NCBI GenBank assembly: GCA_034406715.1
Contig: CP137874.1
Location: 868,001-932,000, forward strand
DNA from: Rhodotorula mucilaginosa
Lineage: Eukaryota; Basidiomycota; Microbotryomycetes; Sporidiobolales; Sporidiobolaceae
Reading direction: 5' to 3'
Length of the DNA: 64,000 nucleotides
Position 1 is the first letter of the stretch; each line of letters starts with the position of its first letter. Position numbers and translations under genes: made by a program. The notes under the pieces are model-generated. The model saw only the letters and a program-made list of their open reading frames with translations. It made no database searches and was not told where the DNA came from. Below are positions 46,001-58,046 of this stretch, piece by piece.

Positions 46001-46060
46001 CAACTCTGCCCGACGTGTCGTACTCCGGTTCAGGGCTTCAGTCGCATCTTTACGCCGTGA
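43022..46060 (+). CDS. Multi-pass membrane RING E3 ubiquitin ligase, Asi1/Asi3-like
   Basis: Four exons (first 43022-44065; second 44149-44225), about 920 residues. Residues 60-350 hold about six hydrophobic segments (for example SAYLVTSLALAFLLHRI, GIALLASAVIALLAQIL, ELVLEFIVGTSVALKTLAAV). A long linker follows, with an Arg-rich patch and a highly acidic stretch. The C-terminal 75 residues form the RING: CVVC, then ERTVVLWPCGCLCLCEAC, then CPTCRTPVQGFSRIF. The VLWPC-C-L-CE-CR pattern and the C-terminal C-x2-C-x-G-(F/Y)-x-(R/K) resemble yeast Asi1/Asi3. Those proteins sit in the inner nuclear membrane and degrade latent amino-acid-sensor transcription factors and mislocalised membrane proteins. 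Nuclear-envelope location here is inference. Confidence 0.82.
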
Positions 46061-47328
46061 ACATGCCACCTCCTCCTTTCCCCGTATATGTCAAACGCTT
46101 GTCAGTACCCGTCCCTTTCCGTCGCATGCCTTCGACTGTCTTTTCACTTCCCTCGATTGATCCGTTGTTGTCTTCCCTCACTTCCGCTCCTTCTGCACTC
46201 TGTGCTTGTCTTCACTCTCGCAAGCTCTACGTGCTCGTCGAGCTTTCCGCGCTCACGTCGCACATGCATTCCCTGCAATCTATCGTGTTCCATCGTTTTT
46301 TGTTTTGCTGGAACCCCCCAGGTCCTTTTCCTCCTCGAGTGAGGATCTTGAACGAGATTGAGGGAGCATCCGTGCAGATCCGGTGTACAAGACGCAGCAT
46401 CGTAGACGCGTGCGCGAGGCAAGGTCCGACGTAAAGGGAGGAAGAAGTTTGAGAAGGCCCGTTTGATGCCCTCTGCGGAGGAAGCCTCTGGCCCTATACA
46501 CCTTAGCCGTACTCCTTGCCACCCTCGGAAGATAGATGGCTTGAGTGGGTACGCGTACCACCACGAGGGGCGCCAAGGAGCTGGCGCAATCGTCTTGCTC
46601 TAGAATGTTCGGCCTGGTGAGGCGCTGGTTTTGCATGTGCGGCGATTTGCCGGCCTTGAGGCGTTACTGTTCTCCTTGCAGTGCAAACAAGACGCTTGCC
46701 AAACCTGTCGGATTCGCCGGCGCGGGACCGACGACGGAATCAAGCTCATTCGAGTGGCGGTGGCCAAAGTCGAGCAACCAGTGAATTCGAGCTCCCCACT
46801 GGGTCGCTAGGTCTTTAGAGGATCAGAAATCGAATGCAACCACTGGGACGGAACCGTCCGAACACTTCCGGCGCATTGGCAAGGCCGAGCGTGCGTTATT
46901 GGGTCAGGGAAACGAACGCGCTTCTTCCGCGGAGGAGCACCATGTGCAGGTGTACCTACTGGTTCCGGAATCGCCCGTTTCCGAGCTTTATCGTTCCGCG
47001 GCGCAGTTCTAGATGGCCTGAGCAGCATGGAATCAGGAGAAGACAATCGCCGTTGCTTGGGGAGCGAGATGCCCACAAGGACAATTCCCTTCCTCAGGGG
47101 ATGGGTGGCGCAAGTTCATCCGGCGCTGCCCTTTTCTTTCGACTACCTCTTCTGCATCATTTCAAGCTCGTAGAGACGCTCTACGAAAAAGTGACTCAGA
47201 CTAGTGTGCGTGATTGGAACGAAAATCTTTTCTCGCCGCTCCTTCCTTCCCACCGACATTGACCTCATCGCTTGCTTTCTTGATCGCTTCTATCGCCGTC
47301 GCCAATCAAAGCTGGGTTTGAGTGCGCG
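46061..47328. other. 1.27-kb intergenic region, no supported gene
   Basis: Lies between the RING gene and LAA1. On the minus strand an open frame at about 47045-46807 contains a basic PPRKKRVRFPD stretch, but it has no splice-supported continuation and its codon use is AT-richer than the neighbours. It may be a gene remnant or chance. The segment near 47200-47328 is the LAA1 promoter and leader. Confidence 0.45.
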
Positions 47329-50300
47329 ATGAGCTCTGCCCCGCGCCGGCTTGCGTCGCTCGACGACTTGCAGTGGGACAACTCGCAACTCGAGGCGGCA
47401 GCAGCAGCCGGACGAGGCGAGCACTTTCTCCTGACGTGGTTGAGCGCGTGCGAGCGAGCAGTCAAGACTCTGCCCAAGGTGCGTGCGGCGGCTTTTGGCT
47501 CTGGACTGGTGCGGGAGGAGGGAGAGGGCGCATCAGAACCTCAACGTGAAGAAAGTGGGGGAAGGAAGGAGCAGCATGCGGCGAGCGATGCAGGCGCGAG
47601 TGCAAGGCGTGGGATGAGCGGTCGACCGAGCTATGGCACAGCGCTGCATGCCTCACCCGAGCGAGTCTTGGAGCAGGTCTCCGGGCGCCCTTGACGCTGT
47701 CACCCGCCGACAAACTGACGCTCATCTCCGGATCACACAGGAGGCCATTTTTCGCGAACAGCCGCAACTGCTGAAAGCTCTACTCGGGCTCATTCAACCA
47801 CCGGCACCTCCCACGGCAGCCGCAGCCGCCGCCGCCGCCGCTCCGAGCGTGAAACCCGGTCGTCCGGCTCGCGCCCTCATCGCTCGCATTGTCATCCTCG
47901 TTCTCACCCGAGGCGACCAGAAGAGCCTGTACGATGTCGCGCAGAGTCTGCTCAGAGGGGTCAACGGCTCAGAGACCAAGGGCGCTCCCGAACGCGAAAA
48001 GGAATGGCGGATCGCTTGCACGTTTGTTCTCGGCGAGGTGTACGCCGTCTTTGGCAGCCAGGTGAGTCGGCCGTAACCTCCGTATTTAAATCGAAAGCTA
48101 ACCCCCTTGTCGCTCAGGTCATGAGCTTGTACATCGACATTGTGACGACGACCACGCGCATCTTTCGCTCCACCTCTTATGTGAGAGTGTCCTTGCGCGC
48201 GTCCCTTCCTACAGTGAACTGACCCAACCTGAAAACAGCCGGTCATCTTGCGCCACTCGGCCCTTGTGTGCCTCCGCAAGGTACTCCATGTCGTCGCCAA
48301 GAGCATGTCGGACCAAACGATCAAGGACACGCTCAAGGCGCTCAAGACTGGCTTGTCCGAGAAAGCCGGCGCACTCGTCCGCGGCAGTGCAGAATGCCTG
48401 CTCGCCATGTCGGCAGCGGCCGGGACCTACTCGTCCCTGGCCGAGATCAACGAGGTCGTGATGCCGGCGTTCCGGGCCCTCGAGTCGGCCGACTTTGTCA
48501 CGAGGCGGTCGCTGTCGAGACTCGTCGCCGGTCTCCTCGCTGCAACTCAAGTCGAAGGCAGTGCCGCACCCGCGCCGGCTCCCAAGACGGGCACCACAAA
48601 AGACGCGACCGCAGGCGGCGGCGCCGGCGACGAGGAAGACGATGACGGGTACCCTGCGATCGGGGTTCCGTCGACGTCGTCCGCCGCTGCTAAAACTCTG
48701 CTCTCGCCGATCGAGATGCTCGCCCAGCTCTCCGGTCCGTACAACCGCTCGACATCGACGCGCAGATTCCGCAACGCCCTCATCGACGTCTACGCCGAGC
48801 TGTTCAAGGCGCTCGGTTCGTCCTGGATCGAACACTACTACGCCGACGTCGTCAAGCACGTAATCGACGAGATTGGGTGCGGGGCCGCGGCCGGGATGGG
48901 CTGGATTGGCTGGAACCTGCGCGCGGCCGAGCGACTCGATCCCGCTCGGGCGCGGTACGACGCCCTCGCCGCGCGCAAGGCCGTCGCGATCCTCCTCAGC
49001 GATGTCATCAGCGCCCAGATGCTCGGCGAAGCGGGTCAAATTGCTGCCCTGCGCGAGATCGGAACGCTGTACTTGAAAAACTGGCCGTCGTTGATGCCGA
49101 ACCAACCGGGACCGAGCAAGCAGGCGTTGCTGCTCGCCCTCGACGAGACGACGAGCCTCCTCCGGCAGCTCGGCTGCGCGCCGCTCGCGGTTCAAGAAGT
49201 CATCTACGACCCTTTGATTCGCCTCGTCGCGCATCCGAGTCATAGCGTCCAGATCGCCAGCGCGTGGTCGCTCCGCACGTTCTGCAACGCCGTCCCGAAC
49301 CGCCTCTCGAGCACGATCGGCCAGGTAACCGAACTCCTCAACAAAGACTTGACGCTCATCACCTCGGACGGGCCGAACCAGTCTGCCGCGGTTCACCGTC
49401 GCGCCGTCGGCTACGCGCACGCCCTCGCGGCGTTGATCAACCTGATCCCGCACAAGCCGCTCTACGTCTCGTTCGACCTGTCGGCCAAGTGTATGTCGCT
49501 CGCGATCCAGCTCCTGAAGCAGTCGGGGAACCACGAACTGCACATCTCGGGGATCGAGATCCAGGTCGCGTGGATCCTCGTCTCGGCGTTGATGTCGCTC
49601 GGTCCGCACTTTGTTCGCTTGCACTTGCCGCAACTCTTGTTGCTGTGGCGGAACGCGCTCCCGAAACCGACCAGCAAGGATGCGTCGACGGCGCAGGTCC
49701 GAGGCGACAACGAGTGGGCGTTCTTGTTGCACATCCGCGAATGCACCCTCGGCGCCATCCTTAGCTTTCTCCGCCACAACGGTCCGACTGCCACCAGCCC
49801 CGGCCTCGTCAACGAGGACACGGCGCGCCGGCTCGCGCTCCTCCTCTCAAACGGCTTGTCGTTCGCCACCTCGTTCACCAACTCGCACCCGAACCTCGCG
49901 GCCGAACAAGCACCGTCGACCTCGTCTCGGTTGCAACTCGTCGACCGCGACTTGATGTACCGCCGCCGCCTCTTGCAGTGCTTTGTCGCGTTCGGGCAGA
50001 GCGCCGCAACCCAGCAGCACCAGATCGTCCTCCTCCAGCAAGCGGTCGCCATCATCTCGGACCCGGAACGCTACTTTGGCGAGTCGGCCTTGCAAGCCGC
50101 GGCCACGTCTGGGTCGTTCACGTCGATCTGGGACGAGACGGACGGGTTTGCGTTTGGCGTGACGAGCTTGATCCGCGACGGTGGCAAGAACGAGGTGGCG
50201 GGCGGCGACGAGCTCGCGAACGGGACGGCTTCGTCCGCCGTCAGCAAACTCGGCCGCCTCAATCGCGACCGCGCCGAGTCGGAGATCGAAGAGCAACTCC

Positions 50301-53300
50301 GTCGTCCGGTGCTCGAAGCGGGCGAGCACGACTCGTCCGTCTTGACTGCCCTCGTCGCCACCGCTGCGACTACCGCGTTTGAGCCTCTCGAGGAGGCGCC
50401 GGCGCCCGCCGTCGGCTTGGTCGACGCGGCGATTGAGCTGTTTGCGCTCTACTTCCCCCTCCAGGAACCGGGAAACCAAGCCGCGCTGCTGCAGCTCCTG
50501 CTCAACAACTCGCGCTCGTTCAAGCTCGACAAGAACCCCGGGCGCCGGCAGGCGATCCTCGCCAACGCGATCACCGCCGTCCTCGGCGCGCTGCGGCTGT
50601 CTCGTCGCGCCATCGACAGCGTCCAAGTCGCCACGCCCATGCGCGATCTCGTCAAAGAGGCGTTGCTGCATCCGGATGCGTCGCTACGGCAGGCGGCTGC
50701 CGAGTCCCTCGGCCGCCTGTGCGGCCTCGGCGGCACGTCGTTCATGGCGGGCCAGATTCAGTTCTGTGTCCAGCAGGTCGTCAACAACACCGACCCGGAC
50801 AACCGTGCCGGCTGCGCTCTCGCGTTCAGCCAGATCTACTCGCACGTCGGCAGTTTGGCGGCGGCCCCGATCCTCAAGACCGTCATCGATGTCCTCTTGT
50901 CTCTCGCCGCCGACCCTCACCCGCTCGTGCACTATTCGGCGCTGCAGGCGCTCTCGCACGTCATCGACGCCGCCTCATTATCGTACGCGCCCTACACCAA
51001 CTTGACCCTCGGCGTTCTGTGCAAGCTGTACATGCAAGACACGCACGAACCGGAAGGCGGCACGCCCGGATCCGTCAACTTGCGCGGAGACCTGCCGGCC
51101 TATCAGGCCATGGTCCGCGTCCTCGACGCGATCGTCGGCGTTCTCGGCCCTGAGCTGCAAGAATCGGAACGCGTCCGCGAGGTCGTCCTCGTCCTCTTGC
51201 GCGAGTTTTCGCTCGAAAAGGACGACGAAGGGATCTCGGTCGAGGCGATCCGGGCGACCCAGCACTTTTTGATCTTTGCGCCGGACGCCCTCGACCACGC
51301 CGAGCTCGTCTCGAACTTGCGCGCGCAGCTGTCGTCGCCGAGGCAGCCGCTCAAGGTCGCCGCCGTCAACAGCGTCTACCAGCTCGTGCAGCGCGATGCC
51401 GCTCTCATGTCCAAGCTGGGAGGCGACGGGCTCGTCCGAGAGCTGTTTGCGCTCCTGGACGAGGACACGACGATCGAAGGTGTCCGCGATGCAATCCTCT
51501 CTTGGTTGCACCAGACTGCCGATGCGAATCCGTCAGGCTGGATCGACCTGTGCCAGCGGATCATGTCTCGGTCGGCGAGCGTCGACCGACGGGTGGAAAA
51601 GGCCAGCGTGGTGGTGGCCGGCGCCGTTGCCGACGAGGAGGTGCAGGGTCTCGGCGTCTCGGACGACAACGACGCCCGGCCGGGAGCGCCCACCGCACGA
51701 GCTTCGTCGCGGTGGCGAACTCAGCTCTTTGCCCTCGAGTGCCTGCACGAGGTGTTTGTGACGGTCCTCCGCAGCGGTCGGCGGGAGCATTTCGATGTCG
51801 CGCAGGCACGCGCGGTCCGCGCCAACAAGCGTGGCTTGCTCATCACGCGCGTCGCCGACCTCATCAAAATGGCGTTCACGGCGTCGACCGCTCAAGTCAT
51901 GGAGATCCGCCTCGAAGGACTTGTCGTCCTGAAAGATGTCATCGATGTGCGTCCGGGAGCGGCGGTTCCGCCTGGCAAACTCTTTCTCGAGTCGACTTTG
52001 TTGCTGACTTTCTCGCCCTCGTCGCCAGAACTTTGGCGCTTCGCAAGATATCGACTTTGAGGACGCCCCTCTGCTGGAACAGTACCAAGCACCGATCGCC
52101 GCGGCTTTGACTCCGGCTTTCGCTGCCGACTCGTACCCCGAGGTGATCGCGTCGGCGATCCAGGTCTGCGCCGTCTTTGTCGGCTCGGGCGTGACCAAAG
52201 AGATTGACAAGATGGGCCGGATCCTCAAGTTGCTCACTACGGCGCTCGAGAGCTGCAAGGGTGGGTTTCTCGCGTTGCCTTGCGGTCATCTTGACTGGTC
52301 TCACGCGTTTGACGTTCGCAGACTCGGACATGACTTCGATCGGCGACGTCAAGGACCTCAGCTCGACCGCCGCCGTCATGCTCAAGACTTCGATCCTGGC
52401 CGCATGGGCACGCTTCCAGACTGCCAGCACTCGGCAGCCTTACCTCGTCGACGTCATCCGCCCGCACCTGCCGTTGCTGTGTCCGTTTTGGGTCGCTTCG
52501 TTGCGAGAGTATGCCCGCATGCACGTCGATCCGACGGCGCTGTCGTCCGAAGCCGGCTCTGCCTTTGACTCGGTCTATTCGGGACTCTCGCGCGAGACTG
52601 CCTTGCCGGTGGGTTGGATTTGGCCTGTTTCGAAGGGGCGTGACAATGGGCTGACCCTCCCCTTTTCCAGTTCTATGAGAACGCCTGGCCTCAAGTCCTG
52701 CACGCCGTTGCCGTCCTGCTCAAGTCTTCGGACGAGCAGATGATCCAGGCTATGCACGGCGCCGGAGTGCCCGATGGTCAGCCGGAACACCCGGCACCAA
52801 CTCGATCCGAGCCTGCCTTGTTTTTCTGGACGACGTTTGGCATTGCGGTCGAGACGCTCTGCCGACCTGCCGCTGTCGGCCAAGTCTCGGCGTCCGAGAT
52901 CCAGTCGATCGCGCTCGACGCTCTGTCGGGATTGCTGCGACCAGAAGTGTCGGGTCCGGTCTTGCAAGACGAGACCGTCTTTGAGGAGATTTGCAACCTC
53001 CTCTTCCGCCTCGGATTGACGGAAGGTCTCGCCGTCAAGATCCGGGTCCTCGAGATTGCCGTTGCTCTGGCCGCCGTGGTCGTCGAAGGTGCCCCCGGAG
53101 CAGACGCCTCCGATCGCCGCCTCAAGCAGTGCTTGCAGATCGCGACCACCGTCATCCGCGAAGTCTTGCCCCTGTCGGGGTCCTCGGTCAAGCGTGAGTG
53201 GGCTCGTCCCGTGGCCACTTGCCCGGTGCTGATCTTAGACTCTCGCAGTACATGCCCACACTCTGACCGCTCACGCCGAATGTGTCAAGCGAGCCTTCTC

Positions 53301-54478
53301 CCTCTATGCGGACCTCGCCGACCACTTGCCCGACTTGCTGCGAACTGAAGTCTACGCCATCGCATTTCATCTCTACTCTCGTGCGTTTACAGCTTGTCCG
53401 TGTTTGACTTCCGTGTACTCACGTGAGCTCCTTTTTCGGCAGTCCTCTTGAAGGATGAGCAGGCAGAACTCGATCTTGCGGGCTTGACCTTGCCTGTCCT
53501 CAAGATGCTCGCTACGCGAGGCTGTGCGACGCGGAGCGAGAAGTCGGAATTTGCGACTCTACCTCGGGTTATAAACGGCATGCTCAGCGCATGCCTGCTC
53601 AACTTTGATGCTGTCCGGTGCGCGTTCTCTCTTTGTTTCCTTGGCTGTTTTTCGCTATTCTCACTTTGCACGCCTGTTCCCAGGAGCCGCAAATCGACCG
53701 CTGCGATGATCAAAATGCGGAGCAACCTGCTGGCTGTCGTCCTCCTCCTCACGTCGATTCCGCCGTCGGTCTCGGTGGGTCGCGAGGTAGTCGACCACGC
53801 CTGCTTCCTCCTCGCCGAAACGGCGCAGAACGGCGATGGCGAGGTGAGGTTGTCCTTTTGCTGCTGCTGTACTTACTCTAAACTGACCTTTGTATCGACA
53901 CGCAGGCTCAGACCGCCGCGCGCAACTGCCTCTTCTCGCTCTTGATCGCCGCGTCACGCTCTCCCTCGGGCACGCTCGCCTTCTGCGCCGGTCGCATCTT
54001 GCCTGCAGTCCTCGAAATGGTCGTGTCTGCTTCCAGGAGCAAGATGGGGTCGTCGGATCCGATGATCAAGGTCGTCGACGATGCGATCAAGGCTTGCATT
54101 GCCGTGTTGATCACGGGCGTGCCAGTCGAGAGAAGTGAGTCCATGAACCTGCTGTCTTTGGTGTCCCTCGTGAGCTCACAGACCCTTGACTACACAGGAA
54201 CGCAATCGGTTTCGATCCTCTTGCCCGTCTTGCTGCGACTCGTCGAGCCCACGTCGTCTCCGCCACCGCTCCGCCCGATCGCCTCTGCCCACCTCGTCGC
54301 CCTCGCGACGTCTGTGCCTTCCCACTTCAAGGAGGCGACTGCCGCCCTCGACGCGGGCGACCGGACTCTGCTGGAAGAGAGTATTCGGTCTGCGTTGGGG
54401 CAAGGGTCGAAGCGGAGTGTCGCGGGCAGTCATGCGGCGGACGAGGCGCCTCGGATCGAGCTCAAAATGTTTGGCTAG
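47329..54478 (+). CDS. LAA1: Giant HEAT-repeat protein Laa1/HEATR5, clathrin adaptor AP-1 accessory factor
   Basis: About 2,100 residues, one very long central exon (48239-51945 region) with short introns at both ends. Residues throughout form HEAT-type helix pairs. Blocks matching HEATR5 in order are EWRIACTFVLGEVYAVFGSQ, ALVCLRKVLHVVAKS, SSWIEHYYADVVKHVI, LLGEAGQIAALREIG-type sequence, SLMSLGPHFVRLHLPQLLLLW, YRRRLLQCFVAFGQ, DAAIELFALYFPL, AAAESLGRLCGL, NTDPDNRAGCALAFSQIYSHVG, HPLVHYSALQALSHVIDAA and RVLDAIVGVLGPELQES. Laa1 binds AP-1 and is needed for its trans-Golgi/endosome localisation and clathrin traffic. The start ATG at 47329 gives an N-terminus without signal or membrane segment. 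The stop is 293 bp before the main biotin-gene ATG. Confidence 0.92.
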
Positions 54479-54771
54479 CGAGTATTGCAATCCCAGAGCC
54501 ATGATCCAGCTCGACAATCGTCATGTTCCGCAGAGTCGGCCGAGAGCGCGCAGCTCGTGGGAAATTTTCGGAGACTTGGCTTCGGACTCTCTCTTTCTCT
54601 CTCGCTCTACGGCTGCAGATTCGGAGCGCTGCAGCGAAAAGCGGATCTGCTCGCCGGTCCCTGGGAACAAGCGTTTGCTCACTTCAAGCTTCCCCACCTT
54701 CGATTGGGTCGGTTCTCGGTTCCCCAAAACCCCTTGGTCAGACTCGCGCACACGCCCAGTCAGCGCCTCTG

Positions 54772-57321
54772 ATGCTCTCGCGACACTTGCGTACGCACCT
54801 GGTCGTCGCACCGTCGACTTCGGTCGGCAAGAGTATCTTTAGTACCGGGTTGGTGCGCGCTTCGCTCGCTCTCGGCGAAAAAGTCGGCTACCTGAAACCC
54901 GTCGGGACAGGCAGCGGAGATGGCGACGACGAGCTGTAGGTGCTTCTCAATGGCTTTGACCGTGTTGCGCTCTCGGAACCAGCTGACCGATTGGACCCCG
55001 TAGACACTTGCAGCGCTTTGCTCCCGGTGCCGAGACGGCATGCCTTTTCCATTTCGACGAGCCCGTCTCGCCGCACTTAGCCGTCGAGCGAGCAGCGCAG
55101 GGTCAGGCCGTGACCAAGGCGCCGACCGACTCGGAGTTTGCGGCGGCCGTCGGGAGGCATGCGCGGAATTTTGCTCGGGAATCGGCGGGCAAACGGAGCA
55201 GTCTCTACATCGAGTCGGCAGGAGGTGAGCCACGACTAGGCCATACTCTGAACCGAACCGAGCTAATCTCCGGGAAATATAGGCGTCCACTCGCCCACTC
55301 TGTCCGGAACTTCACAACTCGACGCGTTCCGACCTCTGCTTCCTCCGACCATTCTCGTCGCGTCTGCCGCACTCGGCGGCATCTCGACCACGATTTCGGC
55401 TTACGAGTCGCTTCTGCTGCGAGGGTACGACGTCGATGCGGTCCTCGTCTTCAAGGAGGACTATTACGCCAACTACAGCTACTTTGAAAAGTGGTTCACC
55501 GAGCGCGGCATCAAGGTCGGCGTCGTTGAGCACCCGCCCGAGCAACTTCCGTCAGCGACTGAAGATGCCCAAAATCTCGAAGCGTACTATGCTCGGATAT
55601 CGGACCGGCCGCTGCAGCGTGTCGTCCACCAGCTGCAGCAGACTCACCTCGACCGGATGTCGAACCTCGCAACGGCACCCCGGCGGACGCTCGACCAAGT
55701 GTGGTGGCCTTTTGTTCAGCACGGGTTGGTGACGAAAGAGTCGGACGTCATGGTGATCGACTCGGCGCACGGCGACCATTTCAGCGCGTTTTCGACCAGC
55801 TCGCCGACGGCTTCTTCATCGGCTGGCGACGCCCAAACCCCCGCCGCCCCCTCGCTCCTCTCTCCCGTCTTTGACGGCTCCGCTTCGTGGTGGACGCAAT
55901 GTCTCGGTCACGCTCATCCCGAGCTGACGCTCGCCGCCGCGCACGCGTCCGGACGCTTCGGCCACGTCATGTTCCCGACTGCGACCAACTTGCCCGCGCT
56001 GACTCTGGCCGAGAAGATGCTCGCGTCGGTCGGAGCCGGGTGGGCGGACCGGGTCTTTTTCTCCGACAACGGCAGCACCGGCATGGAGGTTGCGCTCAAG
56101 ATGGCTTTGCGGGCTTTCGCCGAGCGGGAGCAACTCGGACCGGAGCAGAGGCGCAAGTTGGCCGTGCTCGGGCTGAAGGGCAGCTACCATGGCGACACGA
56201 TTGGAGCTATGGACGCCTGCGAGGGCGGCGTGTACAGCGAACGGGTCGAGTGGTACGAAGGGAGAGGGTTCTGGCTCGAGGCGCCCGAGGTCAAGATCGA
56301 GCAGGGCACGGTTCGGGTGCGACAGGCTGGGTGCGAGGTCGGCGCGTTCGACTCGCTCGCGCAGCTGTACGACGTCGATGGGCGGATCGAGCGCCGAGAT
56401 CCCCTCGCGGACGTGTACCGGGAGGAGATTGAGGGGCAGATCGAGGCGCGCCTCGCTCGCGGCGACGGGATCCAGTTTGGCGCATTGATCCTCGAACCGG
56501 TCGTGATGGGCGCTGGCGGCATGATCTTTGTCGATCCGCTGTACCAGCGCGTCCTGGTCGACACGGTGCGCTCGAACCGCCGCCTGTTCCCGTCCGGGGC
56601 CGCATCCGACGTGGACGCCGTGTCCACCCCAGACTGGCAAGGCCTCCCCGTCATCTTTGACGAGGTGTTTGTCGGCTTGCGTCGACTCGGTCGGGTCACG
56701 TCTTCGACCTTTTTCGGATCGGCGACGCGTCCCGACGTCGCCTGCTACGCCAAGATCCTGACGGGCGGCTTGGTCCCGATGGCGTTGACGCTCGCGAGCG
56801 ATGCCATCTTCCGGTCGTTCTGGAGCGAACAAAAAGTCGACGCGTTGTTGCACGGTCACTCGTACACGGCGCATGCGATCGGGTGCGGCGTCGCCAACAA
56901 GACGCTCGAGATCCTCGACCGCATGGACGACGAGGGCGCGTTCGACTCCGCCAAGCGCGACTGGTCGGCGTCTTCGGCAACCTCGAGTGCCGCCGACACT
57001 TTGCCCTGGTCCAAGTGGTCGAGCGAGTTTGTCGACCGCGTCTCGAAGCACGACAAGGTCGACGGCGTCATGGCGCTCGGGTGCGTCCTCGCGATCCACC
57101 TCCGCGCCGCCGACGGGTCGGGGTACCAATCCACCGCGTCCGAGTCGATCCTGCGCCGCCTGCGGTACGGCTCCGGCTCTGGGTACGAGTCCGATTCGCC
57201 CGACATGCAGATCCATGCGCGCCCGCTCGGGAACGTCATTTACTTTATGAGCAGCCTCAACTCGCCGGCCGAGACGCTCCAGCGCGTCGAGGAGCAGGTG
57301 TATGCCGCCATCGACGCGTGA
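54772..57321 (+). CDS. bioDA: Bifunctional dethiobiotin synthetase / DAPA aminotransferase
   Basis: About 800 residues in three exons. The N-terminal domain (1-300) is dethiobiotin synthetase: P-loop VVAPSTSVGKSIFSTGL, KPVGTG, YIESAGGVHSP and TILVASAALGGISTT. It closes the ureido ring using CO2 and ATP. The C-terminal domain is the PLP aminotransferase that makes DAPA from KAPA with S-adenosylmethionine: TLDQVWWPFVQH, SASWWTQCLGHAHPEL, VFFSDNGSTGMEVALKMA, SYHGDTIGAMDA, VIFDEVFVG and CYAKILTGGLVPMALT with the Schiff-base Lys. The fusion is usual in fungi and plants, where it is often mitochondrial. The first exon is open upstream to an ATG at 54523, which would add an Arg/Ser-rich 83-residue leader. 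Without it the protein still begins with basic MLSRHLRTHL. Confidence 0.93.
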
Positions 57322-58046
57322 GGCTGGAGGACCTGCAAATGTGAATATACACCTGCAGCTATATAGAAGTGGCGTTGAATTGATACCTTGCGCGCCACAG
57401 CTCCTTCTCTTTCCGGCTGTGACTGTGGACAGTTGCTGCGTTTGTGGTGTTCTCTGCATTGGGGTCTTGCGCCCTGCAGATATGGAGTCACGGTGGGAAA
57501 GGGGGCTTGGGCCTAGATGCGAGATCGCCGTCTGCGTTTGGTCTGCGTCAGAAAGCGGACGACGTGTCCCCCACTCTCTTCTCTCCGCTCTCTCTTCCTT
57601 CTCACATATTCATATCCACACACACACCAGCCACCTACTTACCGTGAGTGCCTGCTACTGCGTCCGCGCTTTGAATGCCTGCACGCCCCTATACGCCCCC
57701 GCCGCACCGTTCCCGCGGAAATGCGGGGCCGACCTCGTTATCGCCCCGGACGGACCTCCCTCCCCGAGTCGTGGGACCCGTCCCCTGGGCTCGAAGGGGA
57801 CCGGTCAGCTTGTGGTCTATGGACTGTCGCCCGTGTGTCTCTCGAGGACTGCCTCGCCGAGTGACGCCGGACGTGGTCAGCTGACGTGCGGCGGGACCGC
57901 GCATTCTGAAGTGGGGAACACGGTCTCAAGAGGGTCTCTCGGGGCTGTGGCTCAGCAGCTGGGCACGCGATCATCTCTGCCCAGACACGGCAGGAAACTG
58001 ACCTCGCCCGACTGGACCCACCCGCAGAAAAGAGCACCAGACAAAG
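57322..58046. promoter_or_regulatory. Intergenic region upstream of thioredoxin-like copy 2
   Basis: These 725 bases hold the 3' flank of the biotin gene and the leader of the thioredoxin-like gene. AAACTGAC at about 57995 followed by CACCCGCAG just before the start codon suggests a 5' UTR intron, as in copy 1. No coding exon was recognised. Confidence 0.45.

Noticed and set aside
48209-49777. 522-codon open frame on the minus strand inside LAA1
   Set aside because: It is the antisense shadow of the conserved HEATR5/Laa1 coding exon in GC-rich sequence; its translation is Arg/Glu-rich without motifs.
55816-57459. 547-codon open frame on the minus strand over the aminotransferase domain
   Set aside because: Antisense shadow of the BioA exon, which has clear PLP-enzyme motifs on the plus strand.
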